64,000 bases of DNA, taken from assembly GCA_025618425.1 (NCBI GenBank), contig CM046842.1:37472286-37536285 (forward strand). Direction: 5' to 3'. The stretch's first letter is position 1; every line of letters begins with the position of its first letter. A program made the position numbers and the translations under genes. This stretch comes from Heliocidaris tuberculata (Eukaryota > Echinodermata > Echinoidea > Camarodonta > Echinometridae). Positions 28,001-42,379 of this stretch are shown here, piece after piece. The notes beneath the pieces were generated by a model. It was not told where the DNA came from. It saw nothing but the letters and a program-made list of their open reading frames with translations, and did not search any database.

Positions 28001-31000
28001 TAAGAAAAATAAATCTAAAATGATGGTAGCCTACTTATTCTTTAGGACATGAAGATTGATTCATATGACGTTAAAACTAAAAGGTCAAATTTTATAGAAC
28101 TGTTTCACTTTTTGATATTGAGCTAACATTAAGAAAACTACGGGAGTTGAAACAATAAAAAAGTAGTTTCTGGACGCGTTATTGAGCTATTAAACGGAGC
28201 GTATTTCATCAAGCGCTAAAAAGTGTACATCACGTTTCCATATGTTTCATCAAAAAAGAGGGAAGGAGTTGGGGTTGCAGTTGACTTTTAGTTTAGGTTT
28301 ATCGTTAGAATTAGGGTTTGGTATATTGTTTGGTTCTAGTTTGAAGTTAGGAATTTGGTAAGTGAGGGAAAAATGACCTCGGAGCAAGAGGTCACTAGAA
28401 TGTTTTGTAGAACCGCAAATGATCAGCTGATTGCAGAAAATGACGAGATGAAATCCTGAGCATGTGTCGGATCACAGGATTGATTTGGATTCTTCGACAC
28501 ATCCTGCTGCGACAATTGCTCCTCAGTCATTTTCTAACACTTACTTTACCCTTGCACCAATACTTAGCCTAATCCTAAAATATGCCAACATTATGTAATT
28601 CATATGGTCATTGGTAAAATTTACTAGTTTAATATTCATATATTTCTTGAATTTTGTCTCTTGGTCTATAGAAGGCAGGCAAATAGGTATCCAAATACAA
28701 CATAAGTTAGAAACCACATGTACCTACATGTATAATCAGCTACGTAATTTTCTTGCTGAAATACATGAATTGCCACTTGAACGGATGTCCCCCCCCCCCC
28801 CCGCCCCCGAAGAGGTCCTACAGAGGTCACGCTAGAGAACGGTAAGGCCAAGCTGTTTACTATAAATGTGCCCATGCAAGTATCCTATAGAGGTGTCGCA
28901 TTCGAGTGGTTTAATCACTTGAATGGAGATGCATGCAAAGGTCGTGGGATCGATCCTCACCACGGCACTTATGTCCTTGAGCAAGGCATTTTTAATATTT
29001 ACATTGCTGCTCTCCACCCAGATGTTAGATGGGTATCCGGTAGGATGCAAACGTCACTGCTTGTTTAGCATTACGAGCGTTTGTAAGAAGGAGCCTAGCC
29101 TGAATGTTCCTCAGGGAGTGGAGATGGTGCATATAATATGAGGGCAAGCCTGAATCCATTGACCGGGATAATAGTATCAGTAAAGCGTTCAGAGATATCG
29201 GAGATGTATTAAGGGCTATATAAAACCAAATTATTATTATCATGTCTTACTCTCTTTTGTCGTAGGGCACTACATGTACATCGATGCTAGTGAGCGATCT
29301 GAGGGGGACTTAGCGAGGATGTTAACGCCAGAGCTAGATCCTTCCGATGGCAAGACAGATCTGTGCTGGAGCTTCTTCTATCACATGTTCGGAGACCATA
29401 TTGGTTCTCTTAATATTTATGTAAGTACCAGGAGCTTATTGTATCTTCCCTGTATGGCAAGAAGGACGTTAAAACACATTATGTATTCACAAATTTAATG
29501 TTCTTCTGTCTGTAATCAGGCGATATCATTATTTTGTCTTAAGGGTGATGTTTTTTTTTCAGTGTAGCTTTTTTTCCTGAGATGGATGTTAACTTCGAAC
29601 ATAGTTTGCGGCGAGGCTTCAATGTATTGACCATGGTGGAGTAGCTATAGGGGCCACATGGGGCACCTACACCCAACAAAGATTTTTTTTTAAAGAAAAG
29701 AAGAGAGAATTAGGAGAGAGAGAAAAAGAAAGGAGTTTGGGAAGAGAGATGAAAACGAGATGATAGGACAAGTCCTACACCTTCTCCATGTCAATGGCCT
29801 TGTAAATTCCAGTTGTTGGATTGCTGTCGGTCTGGTTAGTGTAACTGACATTTGATTGTTAAAGCGAATCGCTAAGGCTTGTGGCCTCGTTTATCAAGGC
29901 AGTGGCGTGGCGTGGCGTGGCGTGGGCCCAGCCATTGCAATAGTAGGTATATTGACATCACTGGGGGAGGGCCGGAGGGGCATCAGTCTTAATACATAAT
30001 AATGAGATTCAGTTTAATCCAATGATTTATATTTAATATCCCAGTCACTCCAAGAGACTGACAGCAGATGGACAACATGCTGATGATCTACCAAAGAAAT
30101 ACATGACACGCAATGACCAAGATTTTGTAGGTTATCGTTAAGGGTTAGATTCATTTTTGAGGTGTGAACGAGGCATAAATCGCCTAAATTACCCACAGGG
30201 AGATTATCGGAAGGGGGGGGGGGGGGGGGGGGCAATAGAGACAGCCTCTTCACCGTAGACGGGTACATACATACATACATACATATATTCATACATACTG
30301 GTATTTATATAGCGCCTTTCCATAAAACCATGCTCAAGGCGCTTTACAGTAAGAACAAATTATTTTGCTCTCCAAGTGCACACAACCAAATCCAATCATA
30401 GAGAAAACAAGATCTAAGATTTCTTTTGAAAGATTCATATGAAGGGCAGGAACGAATGTTTAAGGGTAGAACTATTCCAATAGTAGGACCAGAAAAAAAT
30501 ATATTTTGTTGGCCTTTCTTCGAATTAATGTGGGGGATTTGAAGAAGAAGAGGGTCTGACCTTGAGCGTAATGAATAACGTGATTGCTTGATAGGGCGAA
30601 ACAAACTCGATAGGGCGAAACAAACTCGAAATGTAGTGTGGGGCTAAAATATGAATGGACTGATAAACATTTCCTTGTTTATATTTATAATTTAACATCT
30701 AAATTCCTCAAGTGAACAACGCTTATGGGGCGTTGTCCGTATCAAACGTTTCCTGTTGCCACTCTTGTTCTTCCCTCAGATTGATGGAGATGACACCCCT
30801 ATCTGGACACTGGGTGGAAGCAACCTTGGTGATGCCTGGTTCTATGCAGTGTTTAACGTCACTAGTTTCATGACCTACAAGTTGACCTTTGAAGGGGTCG
30901 TAGGTCAAGGCTCAGCCGGTGATATTGCCATTGATGATGTTGACTTCAAAAAGGGCCTTTGCAATCCGAAAGGTATTTTTTTTTATTCTCATTGCATTAA

Positions 31001-34000
31001 ACCATTCTTAAAGTCATTAAAAAAATATATATCATTTTTTGCTCTTTTTGATGGTCATGTTTTTCTCTCTCACCATGTAAAGAAATCAATTAAAAATGCC
31101 CATGGCTAAACCGGTTAAACATTTTGATGACAAACCTATCCTAAATTTTGATGGTGGTGTTAGCTACTATGATGGCTCTAGATCTCTGTAAAAGCCTTCC
31201 AATGAGTCACGTAATCCAATAACACTTGTTTTTGAACTTTTGCAAAACGAAAAAATAAGTTTACGGCAAATTGTGAAATATTCTAACATAAATTTTATGA
31301 GTGATTACTGCAAGCTGCAAGGAAGTGGAAAACACTGAGAAAATTCGGCAGGAGGTCAATAAAGAGACAAAATAAAAAATCACCGAGTAAAAAATCTATA
31401 GATCTCCATGAATTGAAAGATTCCTATTCTTTTTTTTTAAATTTGTTTTATTGATGTTATGTCGTCTAAAGCACATCCCTATCCTATATATGCTGTATCC
31501 TTTCAAGTATAGTAATGAAATGAAGATAAGAAAGGGAAATGAAGCTATCAACTCGCCAGATGTCGTTAGCTTCGCTTCATGATTTTCGATAAATTTCGGT
31601 GCAAATATCGTTTTGTTTTTCTTTTTTTTTTTAAACAGGGACTTGTGATTTTGAAGATGGCTTGTGTGCTTGGCAAAATATTCCAGGCGATGATTTTGAT
31701 TGGCTGAGGAAAGCAGGGGCTACCTCTGATTCTAATACTGGGCCAAATGTCGATCATACCAAAAATACTGTTGATGGTAAGTATATAACATCGAAATGTT
31801 ATTCCATAGGCCAGAATGAACCTTTCATTAAATCTCATCCCAAATATGTTAAAATATGAGATTATACTATCTTACCGATGACAATGATTTTTACAATAAT
31901 ATGTCCAGTTTGGGGACAAAAAATTGCTCTTTCATCCGTTATTCATTTCCAAGATATTCTTGGGCCCAAAAGTTTTCTTATATGTATAGCTGGTAGAAAA
32001 ACTGTTTTCCTCATATTTTCACAATTTCACTCATTCCTGCCAACTTTTTTTCCTTGTGAGGACATACAGGCTGTGTCTCTACTTGGTAGTATATACATCA
32101 AATAACATCATCCTAAGACATAAATTATTATAATTGATAATATTTATGATAACATATGCTTTGAAAATGTGAGGAAAACTATTTTTACCAGGTGTATGAG
32201 ACCTTTTGGGCCCTACTATGTATAGGCATATTTTCGTCATTTAGTACTAATGTCTAATAATAGCTTTATTCAATGAATACTTTTGAAAACAATGTAGCCC
32301 TATAGAAAACGTATGAGGAGTGGTTTGCAGTCTTTTAGATTCATTGAATCATGAATAATATTACGTTTTTGCGACCAGGGGGTGTTTCATAAAGCTGTTC
32401 GTAAAGTTACGCATGACTTTATGAACGACTTGAATATGAAGTGCCAGATAGGATGCCAAAAGTTTGTACTGATGTTTTAACAAAGTGTGACTGTATTTCC
32501 AATAACCTCAATCAAATTATGCAAAAAATGTACGTTGCATTAAAAATGTTTGTTACAATAAGAATGCTAATCTACCTCTGCTCAGTTCAATTTTATTTGA
32601 AGCAGTTAAAAATGATTGAGCATCCCATTTGACTTGTCATATTTAAGTCATTCGTAAAGTCATGCGTAACTTTACGAACAGCTTTATGAAACAACCCCCA
32701 GGTTTCTACGTATACACCGAGTCCAGTCCACCCCAAGGCCCGGGTGACGAGGCCTTTCTCTACCTTGGCATCCCCGACCTCACGGGCACGCAGTGCCTTC
32801 AGTTCTGGTACCATATGATGGGTGACGGTATGGGGGAGCTATTGATATACACATCCAACTCATCTCTATTGGTAGCGACTGGTCGTGATGTCTGGAAACT
32901 GGTTGGGAGTCAAACAGATAACCAGTATCAATGGCTTTACGGACAGGTGGCTGTGGACTTTGATTTTGCAAGTCAAGTAAGTTAAATAATGTTTTGGTAG
33001 ATAACGATGACAACAATAATGATGGTAATGGCAGTGATAATCTTATCAAAAACAACAAAACACTAATACTGATAATAAATATAAGATGAAGAATGATAAT
33101 AATAGTAACAATAATAATAATAATGATAATAATAATAATAATAATAATAACAATATCCATTTCAATTCAATTCTCATTTATTTCATTTTCAATTAAAAAG
33201 TACATTCAAAACAAATACAAAATAAGTCATAAACGAAATTAGAAAATGAATTGGGGAACTACATAAATAAAGCCCCTAGGCCTTGTACAAGCATAGTTCC
33301 CTAAAAAATATTGCGAAAATGATATAGACAAATAAATAAAAACTAAAACTTAATAATAATAATAATAATAATAACAACAACAATGATAACAATATTAACA
33401 GAGATAATAAGAAGAAGAAAGAAAAGAAGAGGAAATGATGTCAATCGCATGACTCAGTGATTATATAAGAACACAAGGATTTCTTTATTTTTTTTTTTCC
33501 AAGCAAATATATTATGGGAGATTTATACGTTTTCATATATATTGCTGCTCATGAATATGTAAGTTTTATTGATGTCTGTTTAACGTATATTTTAGGTTTA
33601 TTTTGCTGGTGTTGTTGGGTCTTCCAAATCAGACATGGCGCTAGATGACATCTATATTGCCCAGGGAATGTGTGAAAGTAAGTATTAATACATAAACATA
33701 ACAGTGATAGTTAATAAATATATGTTTGAAACTGTCAGATATAGAAATATCTGGCAAATGTGAGTGGAAAAGTATGGCTTCTCAAGACTTTGAGTCAAAG
33801 TAAGTATCTGCACATCCATCAAATAAACATGATAAAAAGTAATAGGGAAGTATATGTTTCAAACTGTCCTATGTGACCCTCCACCACAAAACGACCAGTA
33901 AGTCGCAATGGGGGTTTTTAGAGTAAACAGCTGAAAAAGGTGGTTCGGGGTGGAAATTTTGATCTTAAGTTTTTTTGTATTTTCTGAAAGTTCATTTATT

Positions 34001-37000
34001 AATTAATTAATTAAAATTTCAGGGTAAAACACCATGTTGAAATATGTTTTTACTCTCATTCAAAATGAACATGTTTTCCTAGATATTCAAACTTTGTGAT
34101 TGTACTTCACTTCGCTTTTCTGGTATAGCTTAAAAACTATGCATAGTCTGGTATTCAAAATCTAAAGAAAGAAAGAATATATCTATTCTGAATGTATGGA
34201 AATTTTCAACCCAATTCAATTAATACTTCACATTGTATGCTAGGGAATTTGACTCATCCGTTTGTGCGACAAACGATAGGACACAGATTAGGCGCTCTTT
34301 AATAGTCACTCTCCTTTAGAGCCCGTTTTCTCTATTGTTTTGGTCATTAGCCTGTTTGACACGTTTACATTCGCATTGTAATTTACAAGGTTTCGCTTAG
34401 TCCATACAAGACAAGTTATATATCATTTTAAAGCTTAGAATAACTGTGTTGAAATTTTTAAAACCCAAATTTCCGACTTATTGGTCGTTTTGTGGTAGAG
34501 GGTCACCTATATGGAAAATGCCAATGGCAAAGAATGTCCTGACAAGATTTTGAGGTTGTTTGATGGGATATTTTTGCTTTCAAATAGGAATAACGTAAAA
34601 ATGTATTAATACAGTTGTCTCTTATCTCTACCTGAGCTTTAGAACTCCCTGTGTGGTTAAACTAGGAGAAACTGACTGCTACCCCTTTATGAAATAACAT
34701 ATTTGTTTGTGGCTATCTACCTGTCAGTACGTGTACGCTTATCAAGTATTGTGAACTTTAGTTGTTATTGGTAACATTAAATTTTCTCCACTCCTCTTTT
34801 TCAATATCCTTTATCAAGCTCTGTAATCCTCTTGATACATCTATATTTTGTATTTTAGTATTTTCGTACACGTTAATATATTTTCGTTTGGTTTGCATCA
34901 GTACAACCTCCTGAAGCAGACCCCTCCACTGCCATACAACCCTTGTCATGTGATTTTGATGATAATGATCTATGTAGTTGGTCTCAAGACCGTGAAGATG
35001 ATTTCGACTGGATCCTAAACAGTGGAGAAACAGACAACGATCTGACTGGTCCCGATAGAGACCATTCTGGAACAGGTACTGTAACATCTTTCCTGCGATT
35101 ACCACTGAGGCATATATCAACTAGAAAGTGTACTGCATTTCGTACACGGACATTTTCTCCGGCGATAATCACTATGGGCTTCAGTGTTTGGTCGAGGATT
35201 TAGGGGTAGAGTTAGGGCTAGGCAAAGTGTTCTATGATCTAATTTTTCAAGTTATTTTTATTTATATTGGTATTAATGTTTTGCTAATAAATATTTCATT
35301 ACATTTATAAAGTAGAATATATAATATAGTCTTAATAACAATCACAGTGAAATGTGAGTGCACAATTGTATTTTTGTTTCTTAATTTTAGAAAACAGAAA
35401 ATGAACCTTACCTCGTTTTGTGTTTGCTAGGTTCAAGTCCTGATGAAAGTTTATAACCGAAAGTTTAGTAATTTTGCTGATTCGAAAGAAAAAAAAAAGA
35501 AAGAAAAGGAAGCAAATCTGACCATTCACATGATACCAATCTATCTTCCCCACCTTTCTCCGAAGGTTATTACATATACATTGACGCCATGAAACAAGTA
35601 GAAGGTGACGTCACACGACTTCTCTCGCCGACTCGAGAGAATAGTGGCGAATCAGTCTTATGTCTTCAGTTCTATTATCACATGCATGGAAACGGTATGG
35701 GTACACTGAACATCAAATTGGCTGGAGCCGGTGGTACGGGCGAGACCATTTTCACCAAAGGGGGAAGTGACATGGGGAATATTTGGAATGAAGCTTTTGT
35801 CAATGTTATCCCCAACGACGTCGAGTTTCATGTAAGTTCTAAACCTATTCCTTATATTTCAGATTGTTTGTGAATGAAAATATTGTCTGATTATAACTTG
35901 ATTTCTTCTTGATTCCATACTAAAACTTATAAATGTGATAAATTTTGTTATACCTTATATAATAAAATATATAACGACCCAAGAGCTATAATTTTTCTTC
36001 TGAAAATTAGCGCTAACAGATATAATTAAACATTTGTATCGAAGTTCTAGTTTTCTTATAGATTCAATATAATTTCAAATCGTTCAATGTTGATCAGTAG
36101 TTATCCGTTAAAACATGTCTATGTATTCGCATATTGATTAGATAAAAAACTAAACCACTGTTAAAACTAAAAATAAAAAAGAAAAAAAGATATTCATTTT
36201 TTCCCCCTATAATCAATCATTTTTAAAAAATTTTTATCACCCACTCATGACTGTAGCTGGTGTTCGAAGGAGTTCGTGGTTCAAATAATGCTGGTGATTT
36301 AGCTGTAGATGACATCACCGTCGGTGACGGTATCTGCCCACCAACAAGTCAGTGAATTACATATTTACTGTGCTGCTATAATTTGTATAAATAGTTATCT
36401 ATATTGTAGTTTATCATAATGTAAAATGATTTTTATGTATTTCTCTTTGCATATTTGTGATATTCCGTTTGTACTCTATTAGCCTTTTTCTTTATTTCGA
36501 AATTATTCGGTAATAATAATTTTAAAAAGTCACATATACGTTTTAAAGGAATTATAAATTAGTGTATACGCTTTCAGGGAACTTGTTAAAAGCCTATCAA
36601 AAACACGCAGTGTTACTCTGTTGAACTAAAACTTAATGATTTCCCGTTTTGAGTGTATTCAATCATATTCAATATTTTGATAAATGCCCTTTATTATTAT
36701 TATTCCAAAAAAATAATATTTTGAGAAGTTGATAGCAACAGGTATATATTTGAATTATAGAGTTTGAAAAAAATGAGTATTACGCACTCCCTGTTCTTAG
36801 ACAGAGAGAGGGCGAAGAGACGGAGAGAAACGAAAAAGAAGAAGAAGAAGGAGAAAAAGAAGAAGAAGAAGAAGAAGAAAAAAAAAAAAAAGGAAACGTA
36901 ATAGAATCATATAATCGACTTGAAATTTTAAACTTTGTAGGAACATGTGATTTTGAGCTTGGATTCTGTGGGTGGCGGCAAGAGTCCTCTACGGATAACT

Positions 37001-40000
37001 TCGACTGGTCGAGGGATGCGGGTATTGATGTTCCTCATGGAAGCGAGCCATTCATTGATCATACTACAGGAACAGACACAGGTCAGCTTTGAAATATTTG
37101 TTTTCAAAATCTTAACGATAATCGTAATGAAAATAATAATAATATTAATAATGATAATTATATTATCAGTAATAATAACAACAAAAATAATAATGATAAT
37201 AATAATATAATACTTGAAGTAGAAGTTATAATAATACGGATAATTTTCTAACGTGTAATATCAGTGCCAAACACACAACGCACTCACCCACACACCCACA
37301 CCCACAAATCAAGAAACCCACACACCCACCCCGACAAAAATAAACCCCTTCCAGATGTTTAATGTCATTAATTTTCTATGATTTTGTATTATACAGGTAT
37401 GCAGTCTTTATAATCAGGAGATTATTTATGTACAAGTCACTTGAATACAGGTTCCAATTAATGAAAGACACCACTAACGGTAACAAAAAAAATGGAAAAA
37501 AAAATCTTTAAGGAGACCTTTTTACAGGTGGCCACTGAAGCAAGTTTCAGTGTATTAGGATAACCCTGTAACATGCGTTTTTCTTCACCAGGTCATTTCA
37601 TCTACGCAGACCAATCCCTGGGTAGGGCTGGAGACAAAGCTCTCTTGTACAGTGATCCATTTGATGCCACACCCATAGGAGACTGTATGACATTCTGGTA
37701 TCATATTGCCAGTGATGGGACTGTAGGTACTCTCAGGATATGGGAGCTTATAGATGATAACCTTGTTGGTCCATACTGGATGTCAGGATCTGGTGTCCAA
37801 CCAAGCTTTTGGATGCAAGCGAAGGTCAATGTGAAGGCCAGCTCTACTTTTGAGGTGATTAAACTTTTCTCGTCACATTTTCCCTCAAAAATAATGCACA
37901 CAGTGCAGTCACGGAGAAAGCATGGAACAGTGTAGACAGTGAGAGCATCGCGTGTTTAAAAGCTGTACACTGGGAATGCAGAAAGGGTTAGCAAGACTTT
38001 TAGCTTTCGTGTATTGACATATACCTCAACACTCTTTTCTGCTCAAAACTGTTATTCTGTAGTGTATAAATTGAATGCAGCACCCTAATAATAAATAGCA
38101 TTGTATTTATATAGGTATATCGTGTTAACACAAACAAGTTTACCTCAATCTGTTACAGGTTGTATTTGAAGCCACTTTAAGCGACAGCGACAACTCATGG
38201 CTGGCGGTTGATGACGTCATATTTGACACTGAACCTTGCCCACATCCAGGTAAGCAAACCTTTAAAGGGGGATTCGACCCTATCATCAATTTGGCCTGAA
38301 TAAAACCAGAAAAATGGGAGCTACAGATCAGTGCAAGTTTCATTAAAATCCGATAAAAAGGTTACATCATAAAGCATATAATTTGTAATCATTCAACTCC
38401 GTGATTTACGATTTGTTTTGTCCTAAAATTTCATAAATTCCCCCTTTCTGAAAAAAGAAAAATATTTCATTGTACCTGTGCCTTAGATATTGATATACTT
38501 CGTCAGCAACCAAAATGAGGGATATTTTTGCTTCAATCACACATTATTCTCGACTTTTAATCATTATGTTTTTATGTATTTTAATATTGTAGGGTCCTCT
38601 CTTTTTTTTTTCTTTTTTTTTTTGCGAGAACAGCACACATGTAAAACATATCATTATGTGAAACCTCAGTAAATCATAGACTGCACTTATTTATTACCGA
38701 TATCTATACAGGGTTCTGTGATTTTGACGACATAGACTACTGTTACTGGGCTAACATAAAGAGTGGAGATCAGAGAGATTGGCAGTTGAATAGTGGATCT
38801 ACTGTGAATCAGGATACAGGTCCAAATAAGGACCATACTACACGAACTACTCAAGGTATCACATACTCAAGCTCTGGGCCCCGTTTCATAAAAATTGTTA
38901 TCAATAACAAGTTGCAGTAACTGTTGTAAGCTACTAAAATCCTTGCATCTAATTGGCTGAGAGCAAATTTGTCATAGATATGAGGCAGTTGTTACTGATA
39001 ACATGTTTTATGAAACGGGGCCCTGATCGAATAACAGCCATGTTGTTATTGTTTGAAGAAATAAGAGTCTTTTTGAGGGCTCTGCTCTTTAACAGAGACT
39101 CAACAACAGAGACTACACAAAAGTCTACACAATTTTATCATCTGTTTTGAGCGTGAAGGGCATTAACACGTTTCCTCTGACACACCACTCAACTCTTGCT
39201 CTCTGACTCTCAACAGACGATAATGTGGACGACACTTTGAACAAATGAAGAGCTTAATACCAAAAGGAGCTAAATCCATATTTGATGTTTAAAGATAAAT
39301 ATATGCATCTCGGGCATGGGAATCAAATGCACTATATCGCATTAATTTTTTTTTTTTTTTTTTTAAGTTGAAAAAAAATTGGTTAGAAATTTAGGTTTCA
39401 TTCCAAAAGGAGCTTAATCCAAAACCGTTTCATTCCAAAAGGAGCTAAATCCAGTATGGCCTTTTAGGATTTGTTCATTTAACCACATTCCCTAAAGATA
39501 TGTATTAAGATTTTTACACATATCCATGCAGCTCCCAGTCTAGATGATCAGTGCAAAATTTTGATAAGATTTACCTATTTTTAATATTTCTATGAACATT
39601 TTTGGATTTAGCTCCTTGTTGAGATAATGAGAAATTCATTGAAAAATCAAAAACATATTCATCGACAAATAAAATGTACTCTGTTAGCAATATTAATGTG
39701 TTTCGTGTTGAGTTCCTATTGTTAAAGGCATTGATTAACTTTGTCCAGGATTGAAAAAAAAAAATCACTGTTCCAGCTAATGCTGTAATCATAATTGCAA
39801 ACCTTTAGCTCAGACAGGAATCGCCTGAGTTTTATAAGCTGATCGGTCGTTTATATATCAAGATATTTACGATTGAACATTGATGTTGGGATAGAGTACC
39901 ACCGAACCCTAAAGAACTCTTACGGTTGGCATACCTCGCTCTATCACAGAATACCGTACGGGCTGGAAACCCGCTCTGAAATCGCCAAGCGCTGGTGCTT

Positions 40001-40369
40001 GGTTTTTGTGACTGCAGCGCAGCGAAGAAGCCGAGCGACTTGCGCTAGCGATTGATAGCGATTTTCTCTTTTTTGGGATAGTAAACGGGTTCCATTTTCT
40101 CTAATACTTTCACATATCCTTAATTATATATGTAGTTAGAGGACTGCACACAATTCACTGGCATTTGAGCTGATTTTACAATTTTTCACAAAGTTAATCT
40201 ATCACTTTAAAGGTGTTTAAATGTGCAGAAAAGGACAATGGACTAAGGTTCCATTCCAAAAGGAGCTAAATCCATGGAAATTGTAATCATAAAAAATTTC
40301 ATAAAAATTGAAATTCATTGCGAAATTTTTTAAAACATGATGGAAGTAATCTAAGACAATAGCCCTACC

Positions 40370-40417
<48 letters not shown>

Positions 40418-42342
40418 AAATAATGTAACAGTGGACAAGGGAAAGTGGTAAATTAAAAAACCTTGATTTACTAAAAAACACTAATTGTGGATTTAGCTCC
40501 TTTTGGAATGAAACTCTTCAATGTTGATCAATTTTTGTTTAATATTCTGAATAATGAGCTGTTTTAAGGGTTACAAGTTGTTTTCCGAAGGTTATTTTTT
40601 TTCTGAAGGACCACATTTCCGAAGGTTCCTTACGCCGACGGTTTGTAATTCCGAAAATATAATAGGGTTCATGATTCCAAAAACGAAAAAGGGTTCATAT
40701 TTCCGAAGGTTTGTATTTTCAAAAAGTTATGTAGGGCTCTGTTGCATTTTCGGAATTACGAACCTTTGGAAATATGAACTATTTTTAATTATTGGAATTA
40801 CGAATCCTATTTCATTTTCGGAATTATCCGGAATTATGAACTCCCTGGTATGGGAAATTTGTCCTTCGGAATTATAAACCTTCAGAAAAACGAACCTTCG
40901 GAAAAAACGAGTACCCCCTTTTTACGTGCTTTAATCATGGACAGTGCCAAAGGGATTATGCAAGGTATGGACCTATGTAAGGAAGACACCCTCAGAGGAT
41001 AATACCCAGTAATGTCATTCTTTTTTTAACAGAATGACAGACATCAGTGCAAAGATACATTATTTTAGGAGACTTCATTATTTAAGAAAAATCTTGAGAT
41101 AAATTGGATAACTTAGGTCTCATTGTATTATCGTGTCACACTTGTTAAGTAATTAAGTTTACTTTCTTTCTCCAGGGCACTATGTTTATTTCGATTCTTC
41201 CAACTTGTCTGAAGGTGATACGGCATGGCTTGAGAGTGAGACATTCACTCCAGATGATACCTGCTTTACTTTCTGGTACCATATGTACGGCAGAGGTATG
41301 ACGTCACTTTATGAAATTGGATCATAGATGGTTGTAGGACAAATGGTTTGATAACAGTTGCTCAGTGGTCAATATTCTACACTAACAGAATTTATAGCTC
41401 CAATCCTAGACCATACGCTTATCCTTACCCGAATCCCAGCCCTAACCTTAAATCTGTAAACCTAAACCCCGGCCCGACTGCAACCCTATCCCTAAACCTT
41501 ACCCCATGTATCTTTGGCGAAATCAAGTCCAGAGCAATAGTTACAAGGACCAGCGTTAATGTTGGTATTGTTGGGGTTACCACACGCAGTGCGTCACAGA
41601 TCTCTTCCACCGGAACAGGTGAAATCCCCATTTGACTTGTTTGACGCGAGTTCAAATCTCTCAAGCAGCAATAATTATGGGATTACCAAAGATTCGATGG
41701 AATCTAGTAAAATTGTAGTGTATTTAGTGTGATAAGGGAATATTTGATATTTTAGAAATCTCCCTCTCAAGGACAGCTCTTTCGAAGTGGTTCACTAATA
41801 TGCAAATTATATAAGAGTTGTCAGTCATAAGCCATAGGACTAAGGATCGCTTTCTGGGGGATGGGTGGGGCAGTGGCGTATCCACGGGGGGGGGGGGGCA
41901 GATGGGGCACGTGCTCCGGGCGGCAATTAAAAACGCAAAATAAAAAGAAAAGGGGGAGAAATAAAGAAAATTTATGGTCTTTGAGGGTTATTTGTGCCCC
42001 AGTCAAGAACAAAGTGCGTAAGAAATGATGTTTTATAGGGTTTGAAATGTGAAAATTTTCTAAAGCTCGGTCACTTTCCTCCCTCGCATTTCATGCCCCC
42101 AGTGGCGTTTTTGAAGTGATGACCATTAATTGACTCTAGTTGTTTTGCCCCCCCCCCCCCGCATAGGGCAGGAGCTGGTTAAATTTTGAGCCCCCAGATG
42201 GCATATAAGTGCATAAAATTACTTCAAAGTATAGAACATTCGAAAGAAATCATAAATTTGCCTTGCCATTGCTTTGCTAAATTGCTGAAATATATTTCTT
42301 CAGGGTTTTCATTCATTTTGCGCCCCCAAAATAGGAATGTTC

Positions 42343-42379
<37 letters not shown>

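Noticed and set aside
32377..32378. Upstream AG as the acceptor for M9 exon two
   Set aside because: It would include the MITE and meet a TAA within a few codons in the required phase.
39873..40055. Small open frame as a gene
   Set aside because: It sits inside a transposon, has no recognised motif and no splice context.
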